Shown piece after piece: positions 23,808-36,075 of a stretch of 64,000 bases of DNA (positions within the stretch are counted from its first letter, which is position 1; each line of letters begins with the position of its first letter). The DNA is from Tragulus kanchil. Its lineage: Eukaryota > Chordata > Mammalia > Artiodactyla > Tragulidae. A program made the translations under genes and the position numbers. Location of the stretch: contig JAIOJX010000031.1 of the NCBI GenBank assembly GCA_022376925.1, positions 136,480,854-136,544,853 of the forward strand, read 5' to 3'. The notes beneath the pieces are model-generated. The model was not told where the DNA came from, searched no databases, and was given only the letters and a program-made list of their open reading frames with translations.

Positions 23808-26150
23808 ATGTGAAAGGAGACTATATTATGAGGTATTACTGTGGCCATTAGTGTAGCAATTTGTACCTCAATATTCATTAAGATAAACTATATTTTGTAT
23901 TCCTTTTCATCTTTCTTTTTAGTTTGGCAAGTTTCTTTTGACATCTTTGAGCTTGCTGATTCCGTCCTTGGCCATGTCCAATCTGCTGCTCAGCCAATCA
24001 GAGGCATTCTTCATTTCTGTTACAGTGTTTTTGTTTTATGGCATTTCATTTTTTTAAAAAAAAATGAATCCTTAGGATATTAACCATAGTTACCTTAAAT
24101 TCTAGTCTTGTAATTCCAAAATCTCTTGTTATAACTGAGTCCAGTTCTGATGTTTGCTTTGTCTATTCAAAGTGTGTTTTTTTCTCTTATGCCTTTTAGC
24201 ATGCCTTGTAATTTTCTGCTGAAAGCCGGACATGATGTTTCAAACAAAAAGAATGAAGCTAAACAGGCCTTTAGCTTTTATGCTTATCTGGCTAGGAATT
24301 AGATTGCATTTATTTGTTGCTGTAGATGTAGGTGTCAGAGGCTAAAATTTCCTCTAATGTTTTTGTTTTTGTTTCTTCTGCTATTTTTTGGGGTTTTCCC
24401 TTTTTTAAAAAGGGTTTGAACCTTGCTCAGCTGTAATCCCCTGTTGTTGTACAGAAACCTGATTAATGTGATGATGATCAGATGCAGGGGGAGGGTAAGT
24501 GCTCTCTATCTGTGATCAGGTCTTAGTTTTTAGTGAGCCTCTGACCCTGGACTGTGACTTCATAAGTGTGTCTCCACCCACAGTCCATCCTCATAGATGA
24601 AGCAGGAAGCCTGGAGGTGGCCAGAGCTCCATAGTTCATTTCTATCAAGTCAGTTAGGCTCTGGTAGAAACAAAGTTGGTTAGGTTTTGGTCAAGTAATT
24701 TCCCTTGAGGGCAGGCCTTTGTTAAGGAGAACAATAATGGTGGAAGTATTTGAAAATGTTTATTTTCTCCCTTATTCAGGCTTTAAAGGAAGAAAGTAGG
24801 GGGAAACCAATAGATCATTCAGGTATGACCTAAATCAAATCCCTTAAGATTACACAGTGGAGGTGAGAAATAGATTCAAGGGATTAGATCTGGTAGACAG
24901 AGTGTCTTGAAGAACTACAGATGGAGATTTGTACACAGTGTAGGAGGTGGTGACAAAATGATCCTAAAAAGAAGAAAGGGGGGAAGCCAAAAAAAAAGAA
25001 AGGCAAAGGAGGAATGTGAAAGGAGACTTATGATATTCTTGATTAGTTACATTTGCTATAAATCTATATTTTGTATTCCTTTTCATCTTTCTTTTAGTTT
25101 GGCAAGTTTCTTTTGACATCTTTGAGCTTGCTGATTCCGTCCTTGGCCATGTCCAATCTGCTGCTCAGCCAATCAGAGGCATTCTTCATTTCTGTTACAG
25201 TGTTTTTGTTTTATGGCATTTCATTTTTTTAAAAAAAAATGAATCCTTAGGATATTAACCATAGTTACCTTAAATTCTAGTCTTGTAATTCCAAAATCTC
25301 TTGTTATAACTGAGTCCAGTTCTGATGTTTGCTTTGTCTATTCAAAGTGTGTTTTTTTCTCTTATGCCTTTTAGCATGCCTTGTAATTTTCTGCTGAAAG
25401 CCGGACATGATGTTTCAAACAAAAAGAATGAAGCTAAACAGGCCTTTAGCTTTTATGCTTATCTGGCTAGGAATTAGATTGCATTTATTTGTTGCTGTAG
25501 ATGTAGGTGTCAGAGGCTAAAATTTCCTCTAATGTTTTTGTTTTTGTTTCTTCTGCTATTTTTGGGTTTCCTTTTTAAATAGGGTTTGAACCTTGCTCAG
25601 CTGTAATCCCCTGTTGTTGTACAGAAACCTGATTAATGTGATGATGATCAGATGCAGGGGGAGGGTAAGTGCTCTCTATCTGTGATCAGGTCTTAGTTTT
25701 TAGTGAGCCTCTGACCCTGGACTGTGACTTCATAAGTGTGTCTCCACCCACAGTCCATCCTCATAGATGAAGCAGGAAGCCTGGAGGTGGCCAGAGCTCC
25801 ATAGTTCATTTCTATCAAGTCAGTTAGGCTCTGGTAGAAACAAAGTTGGTTAGGTTTTGGTCAAGTAATTTCCCTTGAGGGCAGGCCTTTGTTAAGGAGA
25901 ACAATAATGGTGGAAGTATTTGAAAATGTTTATTTTCTCCCTTATTCAGGCTTTAAAGGAAGAAAATAGGGAAAACCAATAGATCATTCAGGTATGACCT
26001 AAATCAAATCCCTTAAGATTACACAGTGGAGGTGAGAAATAGATTCAAGGGATTAGATCTGGTAGACAGAGTGTCTTGAAGAACTACAGATGGAGATTTG
26101 TACACAGTGTAGGAGGTGGTGACAAAATTATCCTAAGAAGAAAGCAAGCC
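23808..26150. repeat. Tandem duplication 8 (period ~1176 bp, one copy shortened)
   Basis: Copies align from 'ctatattttgtattcc' at 23888 and 25064. The upstream 'gaatgtgaaaggagact' is at 23806 and, imperfectly, at 25014. Near its end (24955-25012) copy A lacks about 60 bases present in copy B (26125-26225) and has extra A and G runs, as in raw long-read errors. Confidence 0.88.
23915..24785 (-). mobile_element. Old L1 5'/ORF1-side segment
   Basis: Reversed L1M sequence, e.g. 'ccttaggatattaaccatag', 'actgagtccagttctgatg' and 'gaaagccggacatgatg'. The same landmarks appear in the L1 at 30500-31800. It is repeated at 25091-25961, and a short third piece (26901-27063) comes from duplication 9. BovB follows. 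Confidence 0.65.
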
Positions 26151-28000
26151 AGAAGACAAAGTGGTGGTCTGAGGAAGGCTTACAAATAATTGAGGAAAGA
26201 AGAGAAATGAAAGGCAAAGGAGGAAGGGAAAGATATGCCTAACTGAATGCAGAGTTCTAGGGAAGAGCGAAGAGAGTTAAGAAGGCCTTCTTAAATGAAC
26301 AACACAAAGAAACAGAAGAAAACAACAGAATGGGAAAGTCTAGAGATCTCTTCAAGAAGACTGGAGATATCAAGGTAACATTTCATGCTAAGATGGGCAT
26401 AGTAAAGGATAGAAATGGCAAGGACCTAACAGAAGCAGAAGAGATACACAGAACTATACAAAAAAAGGTCTTTATGACCCAGATAACCACATTGGTGTGG
26501 TCACTCACCTAGAGCAAGACATCCTGGAATGTGAAGTCAAGTGGGCCTTAGGAAGCATCACTACAAACAAAGCTAGTGGAGGTGATGGAATTCCAGCTTG
26601 GCTATTTCAAATCCTAAAAGATTATGCTGTTAAAGTGCTGCACTCAACTTGCTAGCAAATTTGGAAAACATCAGTGGCCATAGGTTTGGAAATGGTCAGT
26701 TTTCGTTGCAATCCCAAAGAAGGGCAATGCCAGAGAATGTTCAAACTACTGTACAACTGCACTCACTTCACATGCTAGCAAGGTAATGCTCAAAATCTTT
26801 CAAGCTAGGCTTCAATAGTACAGGAACCAAGAACTTCCAAATGTACAAGTTGGATTTAGAAAAGGCAGAGAAACGAGAGATCAAATTGCCAACAAGCCTT
26901 CCATAGTTCATTTCTATCAAGTCAGTTAGGCTCTGGTAGAAACAAAGTTGGTTAGGTTTTGGTCAAGTAATTTCCCTTGAGGGCAGGCCTTTGTTAAGGA
27001 GAACAATAATGGTGGAAGTATTTGAAAATGTTTATTTTCTCCCTTATTCAGGCTTTAAAGGAAGAAAATAGGGAAAACCAATAGATCATTCAGGTATGAC
27101 CTAAATCAAATCCCTTAAGATTACACAGTGGAGGTGAGAAATAGATTCAAGGGATTAGATCTGGTAGACAGAGTGTCTTGAAGAACTACAGATGGAGATT
27201 TGTACACAGTGTAGGAGGTGGTGACAAAATTATCCTAAGAAGAAAGCAAGCCAGAAGACAAAGTGGTGGTCTGAGGAAGGCTTACAAATAATTGAGGAAA
27301 GAAGAGAAATGAAAGGCAAAGGAGGAAGGGAAAGATATGCCTAACTGAATGCAGAGTTCTAGGGAATAGCGAAGAGAGTTAAGAAGGCCTTCTTAAATGA
27401 ACAACACAAAGAAACAGAAGAAAACAACAGAATGGGAAAGTCTAGAGATCTCTTCAAGAAGACTGGAGATATCAAGGTAACATTTCATGCTAAGATGGGC
27501 ATAGTAAAGGATAGAAATGGCAAGGACCTAACAGAAGCAGAAGAGATACACAGAACTATACAAAAAAAGGTCTTTATGACCCAGATAACCACATTGGTGT
27601 GGTCACTCACCTAGAGCAAGACATCCTGGAATGTGAAGTCAAGTGGGCCTTAGGAAGCATCACTACAAACAAAGCTAGTGGAGGTGATGGAATTCCAGCT
27701 TGGCTATTTCAAATCCTAAAAGATTATGCTGTTAAAGTGCTGCACTCAACTTGCTAGCAAATTTGGAAAACATCAGTGGCCATAGGTTTGGAAATGGTCA
27801 GTTTTCGTTGCAATCCCAAAGAAGGGCAATGCCAGAGAATGTTCAAACTACTGTACAACTGCACTCACTTCACATGCTAGCAAGGTAATGCTCAAAATCT
27901 TTCAAGCTAGGCTTCAATAGTACAGGAACCAAGAACTTCCAAATGTACAAGTTGGATTTAGAAAAGGCAGAGAAACGAGAGATCAAATTGCCAACATCTG
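25799..28000. repeat. Tandem duplication 9 (period 1102 bp)
   Basis: Copy A is 25799-26900 and copy B 26901 to about 28000, aligned at 'ccatagttcatttctatc'. There is one clear substitution ('gggaagagcg' versus 'gggaatagcg'). Copy A stops inside the BovB RT region at 'attgccaacaagcc', where copy B continues 'attgccaacatctgctgg'. Confidence 0.92.
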
Positions 28001-28004
28001 CTGG

Positions 28005-28469
28005 ATGATAGAAAAAGCAAGGGAATTTCAGAAAAACATTTACTTTTGTTTCACTGACTATCATAAATCCTTTGACTGTGTGGATTGTAACAAACTGTGG
28101 AAAATTCTGAAAGAGATGGGAATACCAGACCACTTTACCTGCCTCCTAAGATACCTGTATGCAGGTCAAGAAGCAACAGTTAGAACTGGACATAGAACAA
28201 GAGACTGGTTCCAGTTTGGGAAAAGAGTGTGTCAAGACTGTATATTTCAACCCTGTTTATTTAACTTCTGTGCAGAGTACATGAGAAATGACAGGCTGGA
28301 TGAAGTACAAGCTGGAATCAAGACTGCCAGGAGAAGTATCAATAACCTCAGGTATGTCAATGACACAATCCTAATGGGAGAAACTGAAGAAGAACTAAAG
28401 AGCCTCTTGATGAGGGTGAATGAGGAGAGTAAAATATATTGTTTAAAACTCAACATTCAAAAAACTTAA
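28005..28469 (+). pseudogene. BovB reverse transcriptase fragment, inactive
   Basis: A 154-residue frame of the RTE-type reverse transcriptase, which in a live element copies BovB RNA at the nicked target. Motif A is seen as FTDYHKSFDCVD (residues ~16-27), followed by KLWKILKEMGIPDH. The catalytic YADD position reads YVND in NNLRYVNDTILMGE near residues 113-126, so the first of the two Asp residues is lost. The frame closes at QKT, short of the C-terminus. No host function is suggested. Confidence 0.8.
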
Positions 28470-28645
28470 GATCATGGCATCCAGTCCCATCACTTCATGG
28501 CAAACAGAGGGGGATAAGTGGAAGCAGTGACAGACTTTATTTTTCTGGGCTCCAAAATCACTGTGGACAGTGACTGCAGCCATGACATTAAACAAAACTT
28601 GCTCCTTGGAAGAAACCTATGACAAACCTAGACAGTGTATTAAAA

Positions 28646-29560
28646 CAAAGATTTCTATGGGTGTAGAGTTTTTAAATGTACCCATGTGTAGGAAAAATAT
28701 AAAACAAAATGACGGGAAGCCCCTGAATTAAATTTTAAAATAACAATTATTTTGTGTTAAAGACCAATGATTGTACTAAGTTCCAGGCCATTTCCCGAGT
28801 TATACAAAAACACTACAGCAACTAAATAAAACCAATGGGAACATCTATGTGGGCTACTAGAGCTTTTCCTCAATGCACTTATGAAAATAAAAAGAAAATA
28901 CTGAAGGATATTGTGAATTGTGTGTGCACATCAGATTTTAAGAAACAGAACAAGATTTGCCTTACTGATTGGCAAATGCTTTTAGTGTTGCTCGTAATAA
29001 AGTTACATTTTTTACGTTTTGACTTTGCTAGTGCTATCCACTTTATACACCCATCCTTCAAATGAAGACTTCCTCCACACACATGTCACCTGTCAATCAG
29101 TCTACAGTGGTGTCTCCCTTCTTTGAGTTCCTATCACAATTATTTTCAACATATTGTTTATTACTACTTAAGAAGATTTTTTTTTTTAAAAAATATATAC
29201 GTCCAGTTCTTGAAATATAAAATTCCTGATATTTGAAATATGAAGTAACCATGTCTTAATATATTTGTACATTCATAGAACCTGACAGAGTATGTTAAGC
29301 TATCCAGGCAAATAAGGAGAGGAATATCAAATATCTAGGAAGTCTTGTAGGTAATGATATGGAATTGTAGTCCTTTCTTATGACTCGACTCTAGAAGGGG
29401 CCTGTGAATACTGAACTCAGTCATCTTCCAGAAAGTTATTAGTCTTCTAAAAATATTTCGTTTTTCTTTAGTGCTTTATCATTTTATCTTGTTTTTACTC
29501 TCCAAATTGTAGACTTATTGAGGATAATCACTGTATATATATTTTAACATGAACTGTGAG
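28646..29560. other. Intron sequence, no recognised feature
   Basis: AT-rich with short open frames only. No splice-flanked exon with coding character and no familiar repeat was recognised. Confidence 0.4.
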
Positions 29561-29563
29561 TCT

Positions 29564-29872
29564 TTTAATTTATTTTTGGCTGTGCTAGGTCTTCGCTGCT
29601 GCACAGGCGTTTCTCTGGTTGTGGTGAGTGGGAGCTACTTTCCAGCTGTGGTGTGGAGGCTGCGTGGTGGATTCTCTTGCTGAGGAGCTCAGGGCATGCA
29701 GACTTCCATAGTTTGGGCACGAGAGCTCAGTACTTGCAGCTCCCAAGCTCAATACCTATGGTTCATGAGCTTAGATGCTCCGTGGCATGTGGGATCTTCT
29801 TGGACCAAGGACCAGACCTGTGCGCCTTGCAGTGGCAAGTGAACTTTTCATCACTGAGCCACAGGGAAGCCC
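29564..29872 (-). mobile_element. CHR-type SINE
   Basis: Minus-strand tRNA-derived SINE with its head at 29872 (gggcttccctgtggctcag). The tail side, 'atttatttttggctgtgcta', is near 29568. Diverged, hence older than the GC-rich family. Confidence 0.75.
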
Positions 29873-30042
29873 CTGATTATATTTCATACTTCTTAAAAAG
29901 TATCTAGGATGACAGCTTGTACTTGTATGTTCAATAAATATTATTTGAAAAAAAAATAAAAACCCTTCAGAGCAAACCACTATCATTGTGCAGTTTACTG
30001 TCTTAGGCATAGCCCCCATTCTCAGACAACATAGATAATTAA

Positions 30043-30287
30043 AATCTTTTAAAATATTTATTCATTTGGCTGCACTGGTCTTAGTTGCAACATATGGGTT
30101 CTTCATTGTGTCTGTCATGCAGGATCTTGGTGGTGCACAGGCTCTCCAGTTGTGGCATGTGGACTCCAGTCGTGGTGAAGGCTTATTCCTCTGTAGCATG
30201 TGAGATCTTAGTTCCCTGACCAGGTATTGAATCCATGTCCCCTGCATTGAAAGTTGCAGTCTTAACCACTGCACCATCTGGGAAGTA
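30043..30287 (-). mobile_element. CHR-type SINE
   Basis: The same type as the copy at 29564: 'atttggctgcactggtctt' near 30064 and head 'cttcccagatggtgcagtgg' on the minus strand near 30287. Diverged. Confidence 0.75.
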
Positions 30288-30499
30288 TTGATAAAGTATA
30301 TTTAAGTTTTATACTCCCACTACTGTTTCAATGAAAGGGGTTATCACGCAAAGCTAGTGGTAAGGATTTCCTGATTGTCACTTCCATTTTAAATAAATTA
30401 CAAAGTATTCTTAGTTCCTCCTCCCATCTCTTAAGACATTGCTCTCATTCATACTCACTTACTCATCTGCTGTCATCACCCAACACATTCTTACTATCA

Positions 30500-31800
30500 T
30501 TACTTTAAACAATCTGAAAGTTATTTTTTAGGTCAACTAAGAGACAAAGGGCTTATTTTATCTTTATTTATTTATTCTTGGAATGTTTATTCCTTTCTTA
30601 TGTAGATATGAGTTTCTGACTTTCTATGAGTTTCATAGTCCTTCTCCCTGAAGAACTTCTTTTAACTATTTTTGGAGAGCAGATCTACTGCTCCCTCAGT
30701 TTTTGTTGGTCTGATAAAGTTTATCTTTCCTTCATATTTAAAGATAGTTTGGTGTATATAGAATTCTACGTCAGTGGTTTTTTCTCTCAACAATTCAAAT
30801 ATTTCATTCTCTTCTTCCTTGCACTGGCTTCTGACAAAATGTTGGCTATAATTTGTAACTTTGTTCGGGTATATGTAAGACATTTTTTTCCCCTGACTTA
30901 TTTTTAATATTTTCTGTTTGTCTTTGGTTTTCTGCAGTTTGTTTAGAATATCCATAAGTGTAGATTTGACACTTATTCCTCATGATGTTCTTTGAGCTTC
31001 CTGGATCTGTGGTTTATATCATTAATTTCAGAAAATTCAGACATAATCTCTTCAAATAGTTTTTCTGCTCTTTTTTCTCCTTGTATACTCTGAATATTAT
31101 GTATATCTCACTTTGAATTTGTCCATAGTTCTTGGATGTTCTGTGTATTTCTTCTCCGTCATTCTTTCTTTGGTTTGTTTCTGCGTTTCAGTTTGGGGAA
31201 TTACTATTGACCATATTCTCGGTCTCACTGATTTTTTTCCCACTCTACTGATGAGCCCATCAAAGAAAGGCATTCTTCAGTTTTGTTACAACCATTTTTA
31301 ATTTTTAGCATTTCCTTTTGATTCTTTCTAGGAATTTTCATCTCTCTGCCTACATAACCTGTTTGTTTTTACATGTTGTCCACTTGTTCTTTTGGAGTCC
31401 TTGGATATTAATTATAGTTACTGTATTCCTTTGTGTCTGATAATTCAAACTCTGTGACTTTACTGAGTCTGGTTCTGATATCTGCTTTGTTTTTTCAGCC
31501 TGTGTATAGTGGTAAGGCAGTACTGAGGAGGGACAAATTTCATTAGGCCTGTTTTCCTAGGCTGTGAGTTTCAGAAGTCCTTCTTCACTTTCCACCTGAC
31601 CTTAGATGAGACAGGAAGGCTAGGTGGCTGATGCCATTTCCTCCATCAAAGGTCTTTTTCCTTGGAGAGTAGGCTTTTGTTACCAGCAATGCTCTGGGCA
31701 TATAAAGGGATCTTTCTGGCTTTTTATCCTGGGAATCTACTGGAGTTCCTGGAAGTAAAACCCATGAAAGTGTGGGGCCAGTTTTAACAAAACATGGCAA
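30500..31800 (-). mobile_element. Old L1 5' and ORF1 region
   Basis: Reversed L1M text with 'gaattctacgtcagtggttt', 'cattctcttcttccttgcactgg' and 'tgagcttcctggatctgtgg', parallel to the L1 at 4200-4850. The best minus-strand frame (30662-30955) shows no catalytic motif. Fossil. Confidence 0.65.
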
Positions 31801-32520
31801 AATTATTTTCTCTGTTTTTACTTCAGTATGTTTGTCCCACCCAATATGTATTTAAGTTAGGGTATCAAGTTATGATAAACTGTGTCGTATTCTTACATTT
31901 TGAATAGGTGGTTGTAGCAGACTATTGCTAGTGATTTAGCCTTAAGAAAACAAAATATTGGTTCTGTCACAACGAATCAAGTCTTCCAAAGAAAACAGCA
32001 AAGCTATTCAGCCATCAACCATTAAACTCTCTCATGTTTTCTATACATTTATTTGAAATTTAAACTAATATGTATCTTAAAATCTACCAGTGTATTACAA
32101 TGTCACAATGAATTACTTTAAAGTTTCACATTTACAACTCAAAATTTAAGTTGATTTCAATCGTAGGGGGCCATGTTAATTATTCACTTGTACAATTCTG
32201 CATAGTAGAAGCTATAAATCAGAAATAAGTAATTTATAATAGCAAATGATGTCCAGAAAATGATGCCCAAGTAGTACATAATAAGAAAAGTGATGATGAC
32301 ATTAGTTAGTAACAGCAACATAAATTTATTTCCTATATTGCCATTACATTCAATATAAAATCTTCCAGTTGCTGGGATATGGAGAAACTGAATAGGTTAC
32401 TTAGGTCAATGGTCCCTAAATATCTATTAAACTTCATACCAAAAAAAAAAAAAGAGAGAGAGAGAGAGAAGAAATAAAATATAGTACTTATACTCAAAAC
32501 TGTTCTTAATTAATCTTATT
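31801..32520. other. Intron with a small (AG)n tract
   Basis: No gene. A poly-A run followed by (AG)n lies at 32440-32469. Confidence 0.5.
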
Positions 32521-32660
32521 GCTAGTTCTCAATATGTGGCCCCTGGACTCCTGGTCTACCTTCTTGGAACTTGTTCGAAATGCAAATTCTATACAAGACC
32601 TACTGAAGTGAAACTGTGATGGTGGAACTCAACATTTTGTATTTTAATTTTAGGGCAATA
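32521..32660 (+). mobile_element. MER5A-like hAT DNA transposon relic
   Basis: The text 'ctagttctcaatatgtggcccc...ggaacttgttcgaaatgcaaattct...acctactgaa' matches the well-known MER5A pattern in order. It is non-autonomous and has no transposase. Confidence 0.7.
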
Positions 32661-32799
32661 ATCCCATTCAAAAGGGCTCTGTCCCTATGACTTCACTGCT
32701 TCCCAATGCCCCACTTTCTAGTATCATTACATTGAGCACTAGAAAAGCATCAGATTAACTTTGGGGGCATAAACCTGAAGGTTTATGCCTTTCACATAT

Positions 32800-32966
32800 C
32801 AACAAGGGTCCTAATGTCCCTCCATCCTCAACAACATCTGTTAATGTCTTTTTGGACAATAATTATCCTAATGAGTGTGAGGTGGAATCTCATGGTTGTT
32901 ATTTACATTTTCTTAATGGTTTATGATGCTGAAGATCTTTTCACATAGTTGTTAACCATTGGTGTG

Positions 32967-32997
<31 letters not shown>

Positions 32998-33045
32998 TTT
33001 AATCTGAGAAATATCTATTGAAGTACTTTATCTTTTTTCTAATTG
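32800..33045 (-). mobile_element. Old L1 3' UTR with (TA)n microsatellite
   Basis: Reversed L1M 3' UTR ('atcctaatgagtgtgaggtgg', 'tttatgatgctgaagatc'). It is interrupted by a (TA)n and T run at about 32966-33000. Confidence 0.65.
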
Positions 33046-33840
33046 TTTTGGTTGTTGTTGTTGAGCATCCTCATATGATGTGAGGTTTCTGCCTGAGGTA
33101 ATATCTGTAAGTGCTTTCTTATTATATTTAATAGTTACAACCACATAACAGCCTTTCAAATAACTACTCATTCACAGGGAGAGTATGAGAATTAAAGTGA
33201 GACTATTAAAAAATATCATTAAGCTTGTATAGTGAGTAGATGGTAGACATTGAAAAATTATTTATAAGGTTTTAATCTATAGTCTCTTTGTTATTTACAG
33301 TTAGTTTTCTCCTTCCCTAAAGGTACTTGAGTGCACTAAATGGTATCTTCCTTGGTGAAAGATATAATTTAACCAAATAATTAACAGCCATCCCATCTGA
33401 TTTATTATTTGGATATCACTAAAAGAAATTCTAAAATGTATACTGATTAAAGAGTTCAGTTCAATCTCTCAGTCATGTCCTACTTTTAAAGATTAAAGAA
33501 TGCTTCCTATTTAAGTATTTTAACATAAAGTAATAAAAACAGCCTAACATAACCATTTGGCAGGAGTACTATTTGGTTCTTAGTGTTTAGTCCATGAATT
33601 ATATTATTAACAGAATAACTTTCAAAATTAAGTAAACTGTCATTTCTGTTTTATTCAGTACTATGTATTGATATCACTGAAAAACTCTAAAAAGTAGTTC
33701 TGTTCACATGGACAAGGATTAAATATATTAAGACAGGCAAAATGATACACTGAATAAAATAATCTGTTCATATACTTTTTAAACTGTAAATATCTAGTTC
33801 TTTGACAAAAATGACTGAATTTAATTAACTGTTAAAAATG
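33046..33840. other. Intron sequence, no clear feature
   Basis: AT-rich. A ~30-bp piece near 33450-33485 ('gttcagttcaatctctcagtcatgtcctac') resembles the terminal block of BovB/Bov-tA. Nothing else was recognised. Confidence 0.4.
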
Positions 33841-36075
33841 TAACTTCTTTGGTTTTAAGTAAAGAATGTTGGAAATACTAGTTGTTTTAAGGTGAATCTA
33901 TTATCTTCCTCAGAATGTATTAGAAAAGTGGAAATCTATCTTCATTAAATTCATTAAATCAAGGAAGAAAGAAATGCAAGAGCAGAATACCAGGATCATT
34001 AACTTTTACTAATTGTGCTTGAAATTTTTTTCCTCTTCCTTACGTATCAATATGTATTCTATTATGATACTATAGTGTTTTTTTTATTATCATGTATTTT
34101 AATTTTAAAAACTTTTTTCAATATATGCAGCTGGCAGGAAATTTTACATCTAATAGTATAAATGAAGATATCTATGTAAATGGTTTTCACAATGCCCGAT
34201 CAGATTGGGTACTACTCACGACTGGCTGTACTTACTTAAGAGTAGCCCTCAAGACCTAGGTCATAAAAAATAATGATGATATCCCTCAGGAACTAAGATC
34301 AAGTGATTTTAGAATCATTGGGTTACTAGACTCTTTTAGCAACACTCAACTGCAAGATAAAATAGAATCAGCAATGTACAAGAAAGCAAGGAATGTACCC
34401 ATTAAAGTGTTATTTCTGAAATCAGTATGAAAAATAAAAGATCACGAAGCACAAAAATCATAAGCCTATAGCAATAAAAAAGAAACAGAAACATCATAAA
34501 ACAACAGTTGTGTTTGTTAAACTGTAGTCATCATTGCACTTTACACAGTAACCATGGTTTAAACAGAAACGAAACAAAGATTGTTAGGGGTGATTTCCTT
34601 TTTTTTTAGAATACCCCAAGCTTTTGACAAGATGACATTTAAAAATACTGGAATATGGAATACTGTTAAGAATGTGAGGGTTTGTAGTTAGTCTTGAGTA
34701 ATCTAGCTTGACTAGTTAACAGTCGAATGACACAGCTAAATTACTTTAACTCTCAGAGCCTCAGCTTCCTCAGTTGAAGAATGAGGATAAGCAAGGATAC
34801 TGTGAAATTCAGTGAGATAACATGGAGTGGGTCTGCAACAGTGCCCAGCACAAGGCAGGGGCTTTATAATAATAATAAACATCCACTGCTCTAGTAATCT
34901 CAATTCAGTTTTTATGAAAGAATTCTATCACTTTATATTAGATTTTTAAAAATCTAAAATTAACTTCTTTGGTTTTAAGTAAAGAATGTTGGAAATACTA
35001 GTTGTTTTAAGGTGAATCTATTATCTTCCTCAGAATGTATTAGAAAAGTGGAAATCTATCTTCATTAAATTCATTAAATCAAGGAAGAAAGAAATGCAAG
35101 AGCAGAATACCAGGATCATTAACTTTTACTAATTGTGCTTGAAATTTTTTTCCTCTTCCTTACGTATCAATATGTATTCTATTATGATACTATAGTGTTT
35201 TTTTTATTATCATGTATTTTAATTTTAAAAACTTTTTGCAATATATGCAGCTGGCAGGAAATTTTACATCTAATAGTATAAATGAAGATATCTATGTAAA
35301 TGGTTTTCACAATGCCCGATCAGATTGGGTACTACTCACGACTGGCTGTACTTACTTAAGAGTAGCCCTCAAGACCTAGGTCATAAAAAATAATGATGAT
35401 ATCCCTCAGGAACTAAGATCAAGTGATTTTAGAATCATTGGGTTACTAGACTCTTTTAGCAACACTCAACTGCAAGATAAAATAGAATCAGCAATGTACA
35501 AGAAAGCAAGGAATGTACCCATTAAAGTGTTATTTCTGAAATCAGTATGAAAAATAAAAGATCACGAAGCACAAAAATCATAAGCCTATAGCAATAAAAA
35601 AGAAACAGAAACATCATAAAACAACAGTTGTGTTTGTTAAACTGTAGTCATCATTGCACTTTACACAGTAACCATGGTTTAAACAGAAACGAAACAAAGA
35701 TTGTTAGGGATGATTTCCTTTTTTTTTAGAATACCCCAAGCTTTTGACAAGATGACATTTAAAAATACTGGAATATGGAATACTGTTAAGAATGTGAGGG
35801 TTTGTAGTTAGTCTTGAGTAATCTAGCTTGACTAGTTAACAGTCGAATGACACAGCTAAATTACTTTAACTCTCAGAGCCTCAGCTTCCTCAGTTGAAGA
35901 ATGAGGATAAGCAAGGATACTGTGAAATTCAGTGAGATAACATGGAGTGGGTCTGCAACAGTGCCCAGCACAAGGCAGGGGCTTTATAATAATAATAAAC
36001 ATCCACTGCTCTAGTAATCTCAATTCAGTTTTTATGAAAGAATTCTATCACTTTATATTAGATTTTTAAAAATCT
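33841..36075. repeat. Tandem duplication 10 (period 1120 bp)
   Basis: Copy A is 33841-34960 and copy B 34961-36075, aligned at 'taacttctttggttttaag'. Only isolated substitutions were seen ('actttttt' versus 'actttttg' near 34110/35230; 'ttaggggtg' versus 'ttagggatg'). Copy A ends 'aatctaaaat' where copy B continues 'aatctacttat'. Confidence 0.92.
34735..34875 (+). mobile_element. MIR SINE
   Basis: The order 'ctcagagcctcagcttcctcag', 'gaatgaggataa', 'agtgagataacatgg', 'cagtgcccagcacaaggc' matches the MIR core on the plus strand. Duplicated at 35855-35995. Confidence 0.8.

Larger units (their letters stand above)
24786..28645 (+). mobile_element. BovB LINE, plus strand, repeated in part
   Basis: BovB begins at 'ggaagaaagtaggg' (24788; again ~25962 and ~27061) and reads through the linker between endonuclease and reverse transcriptase, the RT domain (28005-28469) and a 3' stretch ending near 28645. 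Duplications 8 and 9 repeat the first part, so the non-redundant element is about 1.6 kb (27061-28645). It has neither the 5' UTR nor the terminal 3' UTR. Stops and frameshifts are common. Confidence 0.85.

Noticed and set aside
32960..33000. (TA)n run as an origin or regulatory element
   Set aside because: A plain microsatellite next to a T run within an L1 3' UTR, with no other signal.
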